Both the position numbers and the translations under genes were made by a program. Below the pieces are notes generated by a model. It was given only the letters and a program-made list of their open reading frames with translations, was not told the origin of the DNA and did not search any database. Source: Desulfosporosinus sp. UBA5188 (GTDB lineage: Bacteria; Bacillota; Desulfitobacteriia; Desulfitobacteriales; Desulfitobacteriaceae). From it: a stretch of DNA of 28,174 nt. The first letter of the stretch is position 1. Every line of letters begins with the position of its first letter. Positions 7,922-15,429 of the stretch are shown one piece after another. The stretch covers positions 1 through 28,174 of the forward strand of contig DHWG01000068.1 in NCBI GenBank assembly GCA_002413075.1. The letters are read 5' to 3'.

Positions 7922-8591
7922 GGGGCGCCTCCTTTAAGCAATAACCTATGCCACGCACGGTTTCAATTCTCACGTTGGGTGAATTCAGTTTCTTGCGTAG
8001 ATAGTGGACATATATTTCTATATTATTGGCTTCTACTTCAGTGTCTAGTCCCCATACCCTGTCTAGAATTTGTTCCTTGGTGATAACCTGCCCAGGATTG
8101 CGCATAAAAAGTTCCAACAGCAGCGATTCCTTTAAAGTAAGTTTAACGGTTTCTATTCCCTGAGTTAACTCGCAGTGGAGGGGTTTAAGAATAAGCCCGG
8201 CAACGTTTATTTGTTCGTCCTGAATTTGGCCACTCGGTCTTCTTCCTAAAGCTCTCAGACGAGCAAGTAGTTCCTCAGTAGAAAACGGTTTCACGAGATA
8301 ATCATCTGCGCCAGCATCCAAACCTTCGATTCGATCTTGAACGGAATCTTTAGCCGTTAAAAGTAAAACGGGGGGATGAATCCCTTGACTACGGAGTTCT
8401 TTTAGAAGGGTAACCCCTTCTTTTCGCGGCAACATCCGGTCGAGGATGATCAAATCATAGACCCCAGTCTCCGCCATCGCTTGTCCGGTTTCTCCATCAT
8501 ACGCAGTATCCACCCCATAGCCATTCTTTTTTAAGATATAGGTCAGGGCTTCGGAGAGTCTAGGTTCATCTTCTACTAAGAGTAAGCGCAT
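7911..8591 (-). CDS. OmpR/PhoB-family response regulator
   Basis: A 226-aa regulator. The receiver domain has the acidic pair ED (7-8), phospho-acceptor Asp51 in LIILDRMLP, and Lys101 in LVKPF. The C-terminal winged helix (about 130-226) includes the typical EQILDRVWG and RKKL...IETVRGIGY segments. The start is ATG at 8591, eight bases after AGGTGG; the GTG at 8603 overlaps that site. The gene comes first in the operon with the kinase and is divergent from the membrane-anchored LTxxQ protein. TTAAGG/TTAAAG direct repeats in the shared region could be its binding sites. Confidence 0.93.
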   Translation of the reverse strand: MRLLLVEDEPRLSEALTYILKKNGYGVDTAYDGETGQAMAETGVYDLIILDRMLPRKEGVTLLKELRSQGIHPPVLLLTAKDSVQDRIEGLDAGADDYLVKPFSTEELLARLRALGRRPSGQIQDEQINVAGLILKPLHCELTQGIETVKLTLKESLLLELFMRNPGQVITKEQILDRVWGLDTEVEANNIEIYVHYLRKKLNSPNVRIETVRGIGYCLKEAPHVR

Positions 8592-8624
8592 ATAAATCAC
8601 CACCTGTGTCTAGTTTAAAGCATA

Positions 8625-8685
8625 TTTCTTAAAATTACATTAGATTTCGTTTCTTAAGGAAAATTAAAGGTTCGGCCTATATACT
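8625..8685. promoter_or_regulatory. Candidate response-regulator operator and promoter
   Basis: The divergent region contains TTTCTTAA twice (8625-8632, 8650-8657). It also has TTAAGG (8654-8659) and TTAAAG (8664-8669) one helical turn apart, the usual layout of OmpR-family direct repeats. TATACT (8680-8685) can serve as the -10 for the rightward gene. There is no good -35, which suits activator dependence. Confidence 0.45.
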
Positions 8686-8713
8686 AAGATCAAATAGTTA
8701 AGGGGGGATATCA

Positions 8714-9283
8714 ATGAGTCTGTTCAAAAAAATTAAAACTATAAGAAAAAGGTGGTACTTATTACTCATTATTGTTGTGATCATTGGAGGAAGTGCGGCC
8801 GTACGTATTAATCATTCACGGCAAAATAAAACCTTGGCCACCGCGAAAATGGGATCTCAAGTTAATCGCCAAGTGGATACTGATCTGGTCCTTCTGGAGA
8901 CATTCGCTTCTGCAAAGGTCACCCCTGTCCAGGCCAAGGTAATACTACCTTTAATGGAGAAGTTATCCACGGCTACCGACCCCACAGTACAGTCTGATCT
9001 TGCTAAACAGGTTTATGGTCTGCTAACTCCTGCCCAATACTCAATTTTAATGGATAGTCAGAATATAAATGTGCAGTCAACCAACCAACCGAATCAAGGT
9101 GATCCTAATAGTCGCAATAATAAGGGTGGAAAAGAAATCCGCAGCGACAAGGGACATGATTTTGGCGAGGGTAACAGTTTCGAAGGGAAGAATTTTCAAG
9201 ATCCTAAGGAACAAGCACTTAGTAATGTTGTTCTTAAAATGTTGAATGACCGCAGCGCCGAACAAATCCCACCTAAAGTTTAA
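8714..9283 (+). CDS. Membrane-anchored LTxxQ-type protein of unknown function
   Basis: A 189-aa protein with a basic N-terminus and a single TM segment (about 14-30) that would leave the rest outside the membrane. The middle is helical and contains LTPAQ (104-108) after a PVQAKVILPLMEKL helix, reminiscent of LTxxQ proteins such as CpxP/Spy, which sense or chaperone in the envelope. The C-terminal third is rich in Asn, Gly, Asp and Lys and is probably disordered. The start is ATG at 8714 after AAGGGGGG. It diverges from the two-component operon, has a candidate operator upstream and a strong terminator downstream. It may be a target or accessory sensor of that system; no family name is certain. 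Confidence 0.75.
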   Translation: MSLFKKIKTIRKRWYLLLIIVVIIGGSAAVRINHSRQNKTLATAKMGSQVNRQVDTDLVLLETFASAKVTPVQAKVILPLMEKLSTATDPTVQSDLAKQVYGLLTPAQYSILMDSQNINVQSTNQPNQGDPNSRNNKGGKEIRSDKGHDFGEGNSFEGKNFQDPKEQALSNVVLKMLNDRSAEQIPPKV

Positions 9284-9314
9284 CGTTTCTCATGTCTTAT
9301 AAAAGTATTCTATT

Positions 9315-9352
9315 AAAGCTCGGGAATCATCCAATGATTCCCGAGCTTTTTT
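9315..9352. terminator. Bidirectional terminator between convergent genes
   Basis: A perfect 16-bp stem (9315-9330 with 9334-9349) around a 3-base loop is flanked by A and T runs, so it can stop transcription from both the LTxxQ gene and the metal ATPase gene. Confidence 0.93.
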
Positions 9353-9373
9353 GTCACACAATAACCGGCACTA

Positions 9374-11248
9374 TTAGCGCAGTAAACGCAGGCCGCTGAT
9401 GATGACAAGGATGGTACTTCCTTCGTGTCCGATCACGCCTACCGGCAAATTAATATTACCAAAAAAGTTAGACAGGACCAGAAACAGGATGACGGCAACT
9501 GCAAAGGTCACATTTTGTTTAACCACTCTGGTTGTGCGACGCCCTAAGGCAATAGCATAGGCAACCTTAGCCAGATCATCCGCCATCAGCACCACATTAG
9601 CTGTTTCCAGAGCTACATCAGTGCCTGCAGCACCCATAGCAATCCCAACGGAAGCAACCGCCAAGGCGGGGGCATCGTTCACACCGTCACCGACCATCGC
9701 TACTTTGCCATAGTCCCCTAATTTTTTTATAAGATCTACTTTTTGTTCCGGTAGAAGTTCTGAATAGACTTCGTCAACGCCTACTTGCTCACCCATGATT
9801 TGCGCGGTTGAAGAACTGTCTCCCGTCAGCATTACGACCTTAATACCCATTTGTTTTAATTGATTGATCGCTTCTTTTGCTTGAGGTCTCAGGGTATCTT
9901 GGAGTGCTAAGACACCGATTGGTTCTTTTCCCACCTGAACATAGATCACCGTATTGCCTTGCTCCTCCAGCTTCCGGACAGCCTTTATTTCCTCCTCTGA
10001 CAATTTTTGTCCTTGGGTCAAATCTAGTTTTCCGATTCGATATTCCTGACCCTCCACAATGCCATGGACCCCAAATCCAGGGATTGCTTCCAGTTTGGAA
10101 GCCACGCTAAGCTGGAGTTTCTTCTCTTTCGCCCTATGTATTATAGCTTTTGCAATTGGATGTTCCGACCATGTTTCTAGGGAGGCGGCGATGTTTAGAA
10201 CCTCATTTTCGGTATAGTTTCCGTACGGTATCACCTGATTGATTCTTGGCATCCCCTCAGTGAGCGTTCCAGTTTTGTCAAAAGCTACGACGTTTACGTT
10301 ACCGATCGCCTCCAGATAGGCACCTCCTTTAAATAATATTCCATTGCGTGCACCCTTCGATATGCCGGATAAAACAGCCGGCATGATCGAAGACACGAGA
10401 GCGCAAGGTGAGGCTACCACCAGGAAAATCATCGCCTTGTAAACGGTCTCACTCCAAGACCATCCTAGGATCAAGGGAGGCAAGACTGAAATCAAAACTG
10501 CCCCAGTAATCACGATTTTTGCGTAGATACGTTCAAAACGTTCCATGTATAATTGACTAGGAGGTCTTTCACTTTGTGCCTCTTGAACCAGATGGATTAT
10601 TTTAGCCAGCAAAGTGGCTTCTGCTGGTTTGGTCATCTCGATCACTAAAGCTCCCTGACCATTCATAGTTCCAGCAAACACATCATCATCCACGGATTTG
10701 TCTATGGGCATCGACTCCCCCGTAATTGAGGCTTGGTTTACTGAAGAATATCCCTCACGCACAATCCCATCCGCCGCGATCCTTTCGCCTGGTCTCACCA
10801 ACAAGTGGTCGCCCAGCTGCAATTCCTCAACTCGAACACGCTTTTCCACGTTTCCTTGTAACACAATAGCCTCTTCAGGGCGAAGTTTCATGATGGACTT
10901 AATTTCGTCATTCGTTCGTTCCAGAGTATAGCCTTCCAGTGCCCCGCTTAGGGAAAAGATGAGGATTAAAACAGCTCCGTCTCTCCAAAATCCGATACTG
11001 GCTGCACCAATGGCAGCAACGACCATCAGCAAATCCACATCTAAATCTTTTTCCTTAATGAGGGTTTGCAGACCTTCCCAGGCTTTTTGATAACCGCCTA
11101 TAGCATAGGCCACTACGTAAAATGGCACCTCAAACTCAGAATACCCATATCTGCCAGAATACCAAGCCAGGATAATAAACCCAAGGCTCAGAGCCGTCAC
11201 AATTAACCCCTTGTGCTTTGACCAAAGTATATTCCAAGACGCTCTCAT
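9374..11248 (-). CDS. P1B-4-type heavy-metal efflux ATPase
   Basis: A 624-aa P-type ATPase. It contains the actuator TGES (176-179), the metal-site SPC motif in TM (280-282), phosphorylation DKTGT (324-328), the HP dipeptide in SEHPIAKA, GDGVNDAPAL near the hinge, and HEGST (608-612) in the last TM. SPC plus HEGS/T marks subgroup P1B-4, whose members export Co(II), Fe(II) or Zn(II) (CoaT, PfeT, FrvA). No N-terminal metal-binding domain is present. The start is ATG at 11248, with AAGGGGAG seven bases upstream; a longer start at 11287 lacks a good site. A MarR regulator gene precedes it. Given nearby iron uptake genes, iron efflux is a reasonable but unproven guess. Confidence 0.9.
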   Translation of the reverse strand: MRASWNILWSKHKGLIVTALSLGFIILAWYSGRYGYSEFEVPFYVVAYAIGGYQKAWEGLQTLIKEKDLDVDLLMVVAAIGAASIGFWRDGAVLILIFSLSGALEGYTLERTNDEIKSIMKLRPEEAIVLQGNVEKRVRVEELQLGDHLLVRPGERIAADGIVREGYSSVNQASITGESMPIDKSVDDDVFAGTMNGQGALVIEMTKPAEATLLAKIIHLVQEAQSERPPSQLYMERFERIYAKIVITGAVLISVLPPLILGWSWSETVYKAMIFLVVASPCALVSSIMPAVLSGISKGARNGILFKGGAYLEAIGNVNVVAFDKTGTLTEGMPRINQVIPYGNYTENEVLNIAASLETWSEHPIAKAIIHRAKEKKLQLSVASKLEAIPGFGVHGIVEGQEYRIGKLDLTQGQKLSEEEIKAVRKLEEQGNTVIYVQVGKEPIGVLALQDTLRPQAKEAINQLKQMGIKVVMLTGDSSSTAQIMGEQVGVDEVYSELLPEQKVDLIKKLGDYGKVAMVGDGVNDAPALAVASVGIAMGAAGTDVALETANVVLMADDLAKVAYAIALGRRTTRVVKQNVTFAVAVILFLVLSNFFGNINLPVGVIGHEGSTILVIISGLRLLR

Positions 11249-11320
11249 GTCACTTCTCCCCTTATGCTTCTTTTCACATAACTTCATTAGGCTGTTCGCC
11301 TCTTAAATTGGCCGATCTCT

Positions 11321-11740
11321 CTAAAAGGTTTCGGCATTAATTTTTTTTAAGGTCTTTAAAAACTGATCTATTTCGTCGTCACTCAGAACAGATGTCATCT
11401 GCTCAGTAAGGTGCAGATGGTAGTCATGATGTTCCTCAAAGGCCTTCTTTCCTATATCAGTTAAGCTGATAAGATTAACACGCCGATCTTCTTTCGTCGA
11501 TTCACGGTGCGCAAAATTCTTCTTTTCTAGGCGATCCACGGTTACCGTCGTGGTTCCTGTCGTAACCCCTAGTCTATGGGCCAAACCTTTCATATTAATT
11601 TTATTATGTTCACCGAGGACCTCTAAGGCGTGCGCCTCAGAGACCGTTAGCTCACTGGTTCGCACAATTGAATTCTCCCAGGAAGAAAATCCATTGAAAA
11701 ACGCCAACAGTTCATGGGTCAGGTCTTCATTAATCGTCAC
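11321..11740 (-). CDS. MarR-family transcriptional regulator
   Basis: A 139-aa winged-helix regulator. The helix-turn-helix lies in KINMKGLAHRLGVTTGTTTV, followed by the wing with VDRLEKKNFAHRESTKEDRRVNLISLTDIGKKAFE, the classic MarR wing signature. N- and C-terminal helices would form the dimer interface. The start is GTG at 11740, six bases after AAGGAGGGG; starts further upstream would include that site. The ATPase gene follows by 72 bases, so the regulator probably controls metal efflux and itself. The ligand is unknown: the MarR fold has no obvious metal site here. Confidence 0.9.
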   Translation of the reverse strand: MTINEDLTHELLAFFNGFSSWENSIVRTSELTVSEAHALEVLGEHNKINMKGLAHRLGVTTGTTTVTVDRLEKKNFAHRESTKEDRRVNLISLTDIGKKAFEEHHDYHLHLTEQMTSVLSDDEIDQFLKTLKKINAETF

Positions 11741-11796
11741 TAAAAGCCCCTCCTTCAATGATAGTAAGTTACTAATAATGTTTTATACTAAAAATA

Positions 11797-11809
11797 TTTG
11801 ATATTCAAA
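11797..11809. promoter_or_regulatory. Candidate MarR operator
   Basis: The palindrome TTTGATATTCAAA lies about 57 bases before the marR start, near a TATAAA (-10-like) sequence on the minus strand. Size and place suit an autoregulatory site, but other palindromes are possible. Confidence 0.35.
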
Positions 11810-11828
11810 CTAAATAACATCATAACAA

Positions 11829-11865
11829 AAAAACTCTTCGCTGACAAGGTAAGCAAAGAGTTTTT
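11829..11865 (-). terminator. Terminator of the ECF sigma operon
   Basis: AAAAACTCTTCGCT (11829-11842) pairs with AGCAAAGAGTTTTT (11852-11865), with one mismatch, and is flanked by A and T runs. It lies about 75 bases past the end of the bactofilin-like gene. Confidence 0.85.
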
Positions 11866-11915
11866 GAAACCAGGGTTTCCAATAAGACTTATTAAGGCCT
11901 GTCACTTCATTACTT

Positions 11916-11946
11916 TTACTTTAGTGCGCTGTGATCTACCTTATAT
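11916..11946 (-). repeat. 31-bp echo of the DedA-PAP2 gene 3' end
   Basis: This stretch matches 3319-3349, the last codons of the DedA-PAP2 gene, at 27 of 31 positions. Read on the minus strand it would encode YKVDHSALK-stop against YKVDHTALK-stop. Here it overlaps the stop codon of the bactofilin-like gene in another frame. It looks like a remnant of a gene end. Confidence 0.55.
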
Positions 11947-12798
11947 AAATTTTTTCCCTTTTCTAAACCCAATCCAGATTTGTGTCAATACAAGTCCTAA
12001 TCCTATGATTCCAGAGCCGGTAAGAAAGAGGAGTCCGATCAGGGGAAGATTAACGACAGCTACAAAAATAATTGCTTCTATTAGTCGTCTTGTTAGGACT
12101 GGGAGATCGCGAGTTCTTGTCGATAGCCAATTTTTTCCTAGATACTCCATGATTAGAACAAGGCCTAAAATCACGGAGATCATATTGACCATAAGTATCA
12201 ACAAGGCTAAAGGAATGCCGACTATTGTAAGTGATAGCATGAGTATTAGGGTAAGGAATACAAGTGAGATAGCAAAGCCAATTCCAAATAATCGGAAGGC
12301 AGAAGTCTTTAATAGTTCTTCGGATTGTTTAGTAACATGACTCAGATAATGTTTCAAGAGAAAACCCAAACACGTCAAAAGAGTAATTCCTAGCAGACTC
12401 CCCATCAGTCTTATAAACCAAAACCCTGCCACCATTACAGCGCCAATCAAAAATTGATTGATCAGTTGCAACGTAAAGCTAAATTCAAAAATTCCATTTT
12501 TAGCGGGGCTCTGAGACAAGTTGTGTACGTTACCACCAAGAACTATGACTAGATTAACCTGGGATGTTGGCTCCAGGTAAACATTTCCATTAATGACGAG
12601 AATAAGATCGTTGACGGAACCACTAACTCGGGCATCGGAATTCACCGCCAAAACGTTTTGTATCATCTGTCCCTCGGGTACGATTACAGGATCTCCGCCC
12701 ATCTGCGTCAATAAAGTATCTGCGAAGGCCGACAACGGAGCGAGCATCAGAATGAGTATTGTAAGAATAGCTGTCAACGTGATCTTTAATTTCTTCAT
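11941..12798 (-). CDS. Bactofilin-like repeat plus multi-TM membrane protein of a sigma operon
   Basis: A 285-aa protein. The signal peptide is residues 1 to about 26 (basic start, hydrophobic core, AFA-D). Residues 40-95 form a short beta-helix-like stretch with repeated V/I-x-G/N turns (SGSVNDLILVINGNVYLEP), as in polymer-forming bactofilin-like domains. Four or five TM helices follow (about 105-270). The start codon overlaps the anti-sigma stop in ATGA, so translation is coupled and the product probably works with or is controlled by the sigma/anti-sigma pair. Similar exported polymer-domain membrane proteins occur in Firmicute ECF operons, but the function is unknown. The stop is followed by the 31-bp echo of another gene's end. 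Confidence 0.75.
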   Translation of the reverse strand: MKKLKITLTAILTILILMLAPLSAFADTLLTQMGGDPVIVPEGQMIQNVLAVNSDARVSGSVNDLILVINGNVYLEPTSQVNLVIVLGGNVHNLSQSPAKNGIFEFSFTLQLINQFLIGAVMVAGFWFIRLMGSLLGITLLTCLGFLLKHYLSHVTKQSEELLKTSAFRLFGIGFAISLVFLTLILMLSLTIVGIPLALLILMVNMISVILGLVLIMEYLGKNWLSTRTRDLPVLTRRLIEAIIFVAVVNLPLIGLLFLTGSGIIGLGLVLTQIWIGFRKGKKFI

Positions 12799-13298
12799 GA
12801 TAACACCTCATCCGCTTGAAATCCCTTTAACAAGGCTCTCAAGGAATAAACTCCAAGCCCTGCTATAATTGCTAACATCAATGTAATGCCTAGCCCAAGC
12901 GATGGTTGAACAGCGATGGTGAGAAGCGTCAGCCATGTATGAATAAAGACTGAGAGCGTCTTATTAAACAAGCGTAATGAGCTGAGTAAAATCGGAGAAA
13001 ATAATGCTAGGATTGGGATTCCCAACACGATCAAAAATAGCCCAGTTACCCACGCTTGCTTGTTCGCAGCTTTATGTTCTAAATGAATTGAGATTAAGAT
13101 GCGTTCTTCTAAATAGAGTGGAATGGGAATACTGTTGAGTGCTTGCTCGATATCAAATTTTAGCGAGAGAAATTCATCGGCCAATCTTTGGCAATCCGAA
13201 CAAGTCTTCAAATGTTCCTTCATAGCTAACGAGTTACTATCAGCTAATTCGCCATCGAGAAATTCAGAAATTTCGGCTTTGCCTTCAAAACAATTCAT
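12795..13298 (-). CDS. Zinc-finger anti-sigma factor
   Basis: A 167-aa protein with an N-terminal ZAS domain: an early Cys and His pair and the motif KEHLKTCSDC, the H-x3-C-x2-C zinc signature of cytoplasmic anti-sigma domains that grip ECF sigma factors. About three TM helices follow (around 80-100, 115-135 and 138-158), making it a membrane-anchored sensor. The start is ATG at 13298, eight bases after AAGGAG; the upstream in-frame GTG overlaps that site. It starts just after the sigma gene and its stop overlaps the next start, as expected for stoichiometric control. Release mechanism (proteolysis or conformational change) is not visible. Confidence 0.9.
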   Translation of the reverse strand: MNCFEGKAEISEFLDGELADSNSLAMKEHLKTCSDCQRLADEFLSLKFDIEQALNSIPIPLYLEERILISIHLEHKAANKQAWVTGLFLIVLGIPILALFSPILLSSLRLFNKTLSVFIHTWLTLLTIAVQPSLGLGITLMLAIIAGLGVYSLRALLKGFQADEVLS

Positions 13299-13318
13299 GT
13301 TTCTCACTCCTTGATACT

Positions 13319-13834
13319 TTATTCAGAAAGAATTTTGCGTAGCCGTACCCTCGCGCCATGAATTCTTGATTTCACGGTTCCTAGGGGAATGGAGAGCAAC
13401 GTCGCGATCTCTTGGTAATCATAACCCTGCCATTCCCTGAGGATCAACGCTTCTCGATATTCCGGAATCAATTGGCTGATGGCCTCTTTTATCTCTAGAA
13501 GTTGTTCCCCTTTCTGAGAATTTTTCCCCATGATTTGATTTAATTGATGATCCGGCACAGGGGTAGGTCTTTGTTTTCTCAAACGGTCTAAACAACTATT
13601 GGTCGTGATCCTCTTAATCCAAGCGTTAAAAGCCAAGATATCCTGCAATTCTTGAATGGAGCGATAAACTTTCAAGAATATCTCCTGCGCAACATCTTCC
13701 GACTCGTGTTCATCGTGCAAAAAGGCAAATGCAGTGCGGTAGACATAGGGCGTGTAGTGTTTGACCAATCGTGCAAATGCTTCTTCATTGCCTGAACGAA
13801 CTTGTTCAATCAGTTCTAAATCTGTCGTAATCAC
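13319..13834 (-). CDS. ECF-family RNA polymerase sigma factor
   Basis: A 171-aa sigma-70 protein with only regions 2 and 4. Region 2 runs EAFARLVKHYTPYVYR...ESEDVAQEIFLKVY, and region 4 runs LIPEYREALILREWQGYDYQEIATLLSIPLGTVKSRIHGAR with a clear helix-turn-helix. It resembles SigW/SigM-type envelope-stress factors. The start GTG at 13834 gives the usual ITTDLELIEQVRSGN beginning and has GAGAGGGG upstream at rather long spacing; a GTG at 13864 is the alternative. It is first in the operon with its anti-sigma factor. A palindromic divergent ECF promoter upstream predicts autoregulation and joint control of the BcrC-type gene. Confidence 0.92.
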   Translation of the reverse strand: MITTDLELIEQVRSGNEEAFARLVKHYTPYVYRTAFAFLHDEHESEDVAQEIFLKVYRSIQELQDILAFNAWIKRITTNSCLDRLRKQRPTPVPDHQLNQIMGKNSQKGEQLLEIKEAISQLIPEYREALILREWQGYDYQEIATLLSIPLGTVKSRIHGARVRLRKILSE

Positions 13835-13950
13835 AGCATCAGTTCGTCCCCTCTCTGAAATCACTTCAACGATTTAATGTCAAGTCAGACCTATTCAACC
13901 CTTCTATCTATATTATTCCGATTAATTTCTATCCTATTATTCATAACTCA

Positions 13951-14018
13951 ACCTATAAGACGAGATAATATTCTTAGAAGTTCGCGAACTTATAAGAATA
14001 TTATCTCGTCTTATAGGT
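13951..14018. promoter_or_regulatory. 68-bp palindrome forming two divergent ECF promoters
   Basis: The two 34-base halves are complementary with one mismatch. The centre AAGTTCGCGAACTT gives an ECF -35 (GAACTT) in each direction, at 13986-13991 on plus and 13978-13983 on minus. Each is followed after 15 bases by CGTC, the Firmicute ECF -10, at 14007-14010 on plus and 13959-13962 on minus. Starts near 14018 and 13951 would give leaders of about 40 and 115 bases to the BcrC-type gene and the sigma gene. As RNA it would be a long hairpin, but it lacks a T tract, so it is not a terminator. Confidence 0.75.
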
Positions 14019-14057
14019 GTATAACGATCAAGCGCCCATCTACGAGGAGGAATAATT

Positions 14058-14663
14058 ATGAATACGTTCGATCTCTACGGCTACCATTTTCTCAACCAGT
14101 GGGCGGGTCATCTACCGATGTTCGATAAATTCATGTCCTTCACCGCTCAATACGCCCTAGAGCTCTATGCTCTTATGTTTGTTGTCGCTTGGTTTATCTT
14201 GCCCCAGCGCGAAAGCAACCGACGACACGCTTTGGTCGTTGCATTTTTCTCAGGGGTCCTCGCCTTACTGATCAATGTCCTGGTCTCTCATATTTGGTTC
14301 CGACCACGCCCCTTTATTTCTCTATCCAAGGGTTCGTTTACCCAACTCATTCCCCACTCGATTGATGCCTCGTTTCCCAGTGATCATGTATCTGGCAGTT
14401 TCGCGTTCGCAGCAGGATCCTGGAAAGACAGTGAACATTGGGTGAGCTATAGTTTTACGATCTTAGCCATCCTTGTCGCCATAGCCCGTGTCTACACTGG
14501 AGTGCATTGGCCAACAGACGTCATCGCAGGAGCCATCGTGGGACTACTGAGTGCTCGAATCATGTGGGCTATCAGCCCGCTTTTAAAACCTATTACTCAA
14601 ATCGGCTTGCGTTTATTTCACTTTGGCACCTATTCGTTCGTCACTGAAACCCATAAGAAATAA
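14058..14663 (+). CDS. bcrC: BcrC-type undecaprenyl-diphosphatase (PAP2 family)
   Basis: A 201-aa membrane enzyme of the PAP2 superfamily, predicted to hydrolyse undecaprenyl pyrophosphate at the outer face of the membrane, as bacitracin-resistance protein BcrC does. Active-site motifs are intact: RPRP (82-85), FPSDH (106-110, the BcrC form of PSGH) and R144...H150...D154 in RVYTGVHWPTDV. Five or six TM helices are predicted. The start is ATG at 14058, seven bases after GAGGAGG. It diverges from the ECF sigma operon and shares its palindromic promoter; in B. subtilis bcrC is likewise under ECF sigma control. A terminator follows directly. Confidence 0.9.
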   Translation: MNTFDLYGYHFLNQWAGHLPMFDKFMSFTAQYALELYALMFVVAWFILPQRESNRRHALVVAFFSGVLALLINVLVSHIWFRPRPFISLSKGSFTQLIPHSIDASFPSDHVSGSFAFAAGSWKDSEHWVSYSFTILAILVAIARVYTGVHWPTDVIAGAIVGLLSARIMWAISPLLKPITQIGLRLFHFGTYSFVTETHKK

Positions 14664-14679
14664 CGCCTTATTTTTTTTA

Positions 14680-14710
14680 AAAAAGCGCCCGCATAGGGTG
14701 CTTTTTCTTT
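14680..14710 (+). terminator. Terminator after bcrC
   Basis: AAAAAGCGCCC (14680-14690) pairs with GGGTGCTTTTT (14696-14706), including one G-T pair, and a T-rich tail follows. A second T run precedes it, so it may also act on minus-strand transcription. Confidence 0.85.
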
Positions 14711-14716
14711 TCGCGG

Positions 14717-15319
14717 CTATTTAAACTTAATCAGCAGAATTAGGTCGGGTTTTAGGTCATTCACCGTCTTAACCATCTTCGTAAGCGTATCGTTATGAAC
14801 AATCGTTCCCAAATGGATATCCGAAACCAAAACAACATGCAACTGTTTTAACGGCCCAGCTTGTTTAGCGATTGTCAAGTCATAATGCTTCACTTGAGGA
14901 TGACGAGCATTCCAAGCCCCATAATCTACAGCACCCGCTACCAAGATGAAAACGATGAATCCCACAGCGGGATTTAACCCTGTTTTTATTCCCAACGGGA
15001 TCACTTTAAGAAAGTGATCCAATAAACGGAGGAGATCGAAAGTAGTAATCACTAATAAAAAGTAGAACATAAATGCCAGCCAATAAGCGCCTACCACGGC
15101 CACCCCTTCATATATAATCGTGGGTAGGTATTTCTGGCTCAACCGGCTAAATATATAGGACAAAGAGAGAAGCCAGAAGATGGACCAATATACTTTATAA
15201 CTAAATATTGGAATGAAGCTAAACAAGGCCTGCCAGCCACGCAGACCAATGTAGTAATTAAGTCCGCCATAAATTAGAAAAATTATACTTCCTATCAAAA
15301 TATAGAAAGGATTTAACAT
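14717..15319 (-). pseudogene. Truncated membrane metallophosphoesterase (YkuE-like)
   Basis: 200 aa remain. The N-terminal half has four or five TM helices (residues 1-135). It is followed by the beginning of a calcineurin-like phosphoesterase domain with the first metal motif LVSDIHLG (D167, H169). The reading ends PDLILL then IKFK-stop, exactly where the next motif GDxxD should begin, and no other frame restores it. About two thirds of the catalytic domain, with the GNH and GHxH motifs, is missing. The start is intact: ATG at 15319 after GGAGGT. The break lies a few bases from the bcrC terminator, so rearrangement during arrival of the bcrC/sigma block is plausible. Confidence 0.8.
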
Positions 15320-15385
15320 AGCTATTCTACCTCCGAGTTGCTTTTGTCTACACAGGTGTACATCGACCTACATTTGTCATAAATA

Positions 15386-15429
15386 AAAGATGGACCGCCT
15401 TTGTAATAAATGACAAAGGATCCATCTTT
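15386..15429. repeat. Imperfect hairpin
   Basis: AAAGATGGA (15386-15394) pairs with TCCATCTTT (15421-15429), and inside it CCTTTGT (15398-15404) pairs with ACAAAGG (15413-15419). It is terminator-like on either strand but without a long T run. No intact gene ends here, so it may be left from lost neighbours. Confidence 0.6.

Noticed and set aside
13951..14018. Long hairpin as a rho-independent terminator
   Set aside because: No T tract on either side and it lies between two divergent gene starts, where a terminator has no clear job; promoter elements explain it better.
13951..14018. Palindrome as a transposon end or MITE
   Set aside because: No flanking target duplication or second copy is seen in the window.
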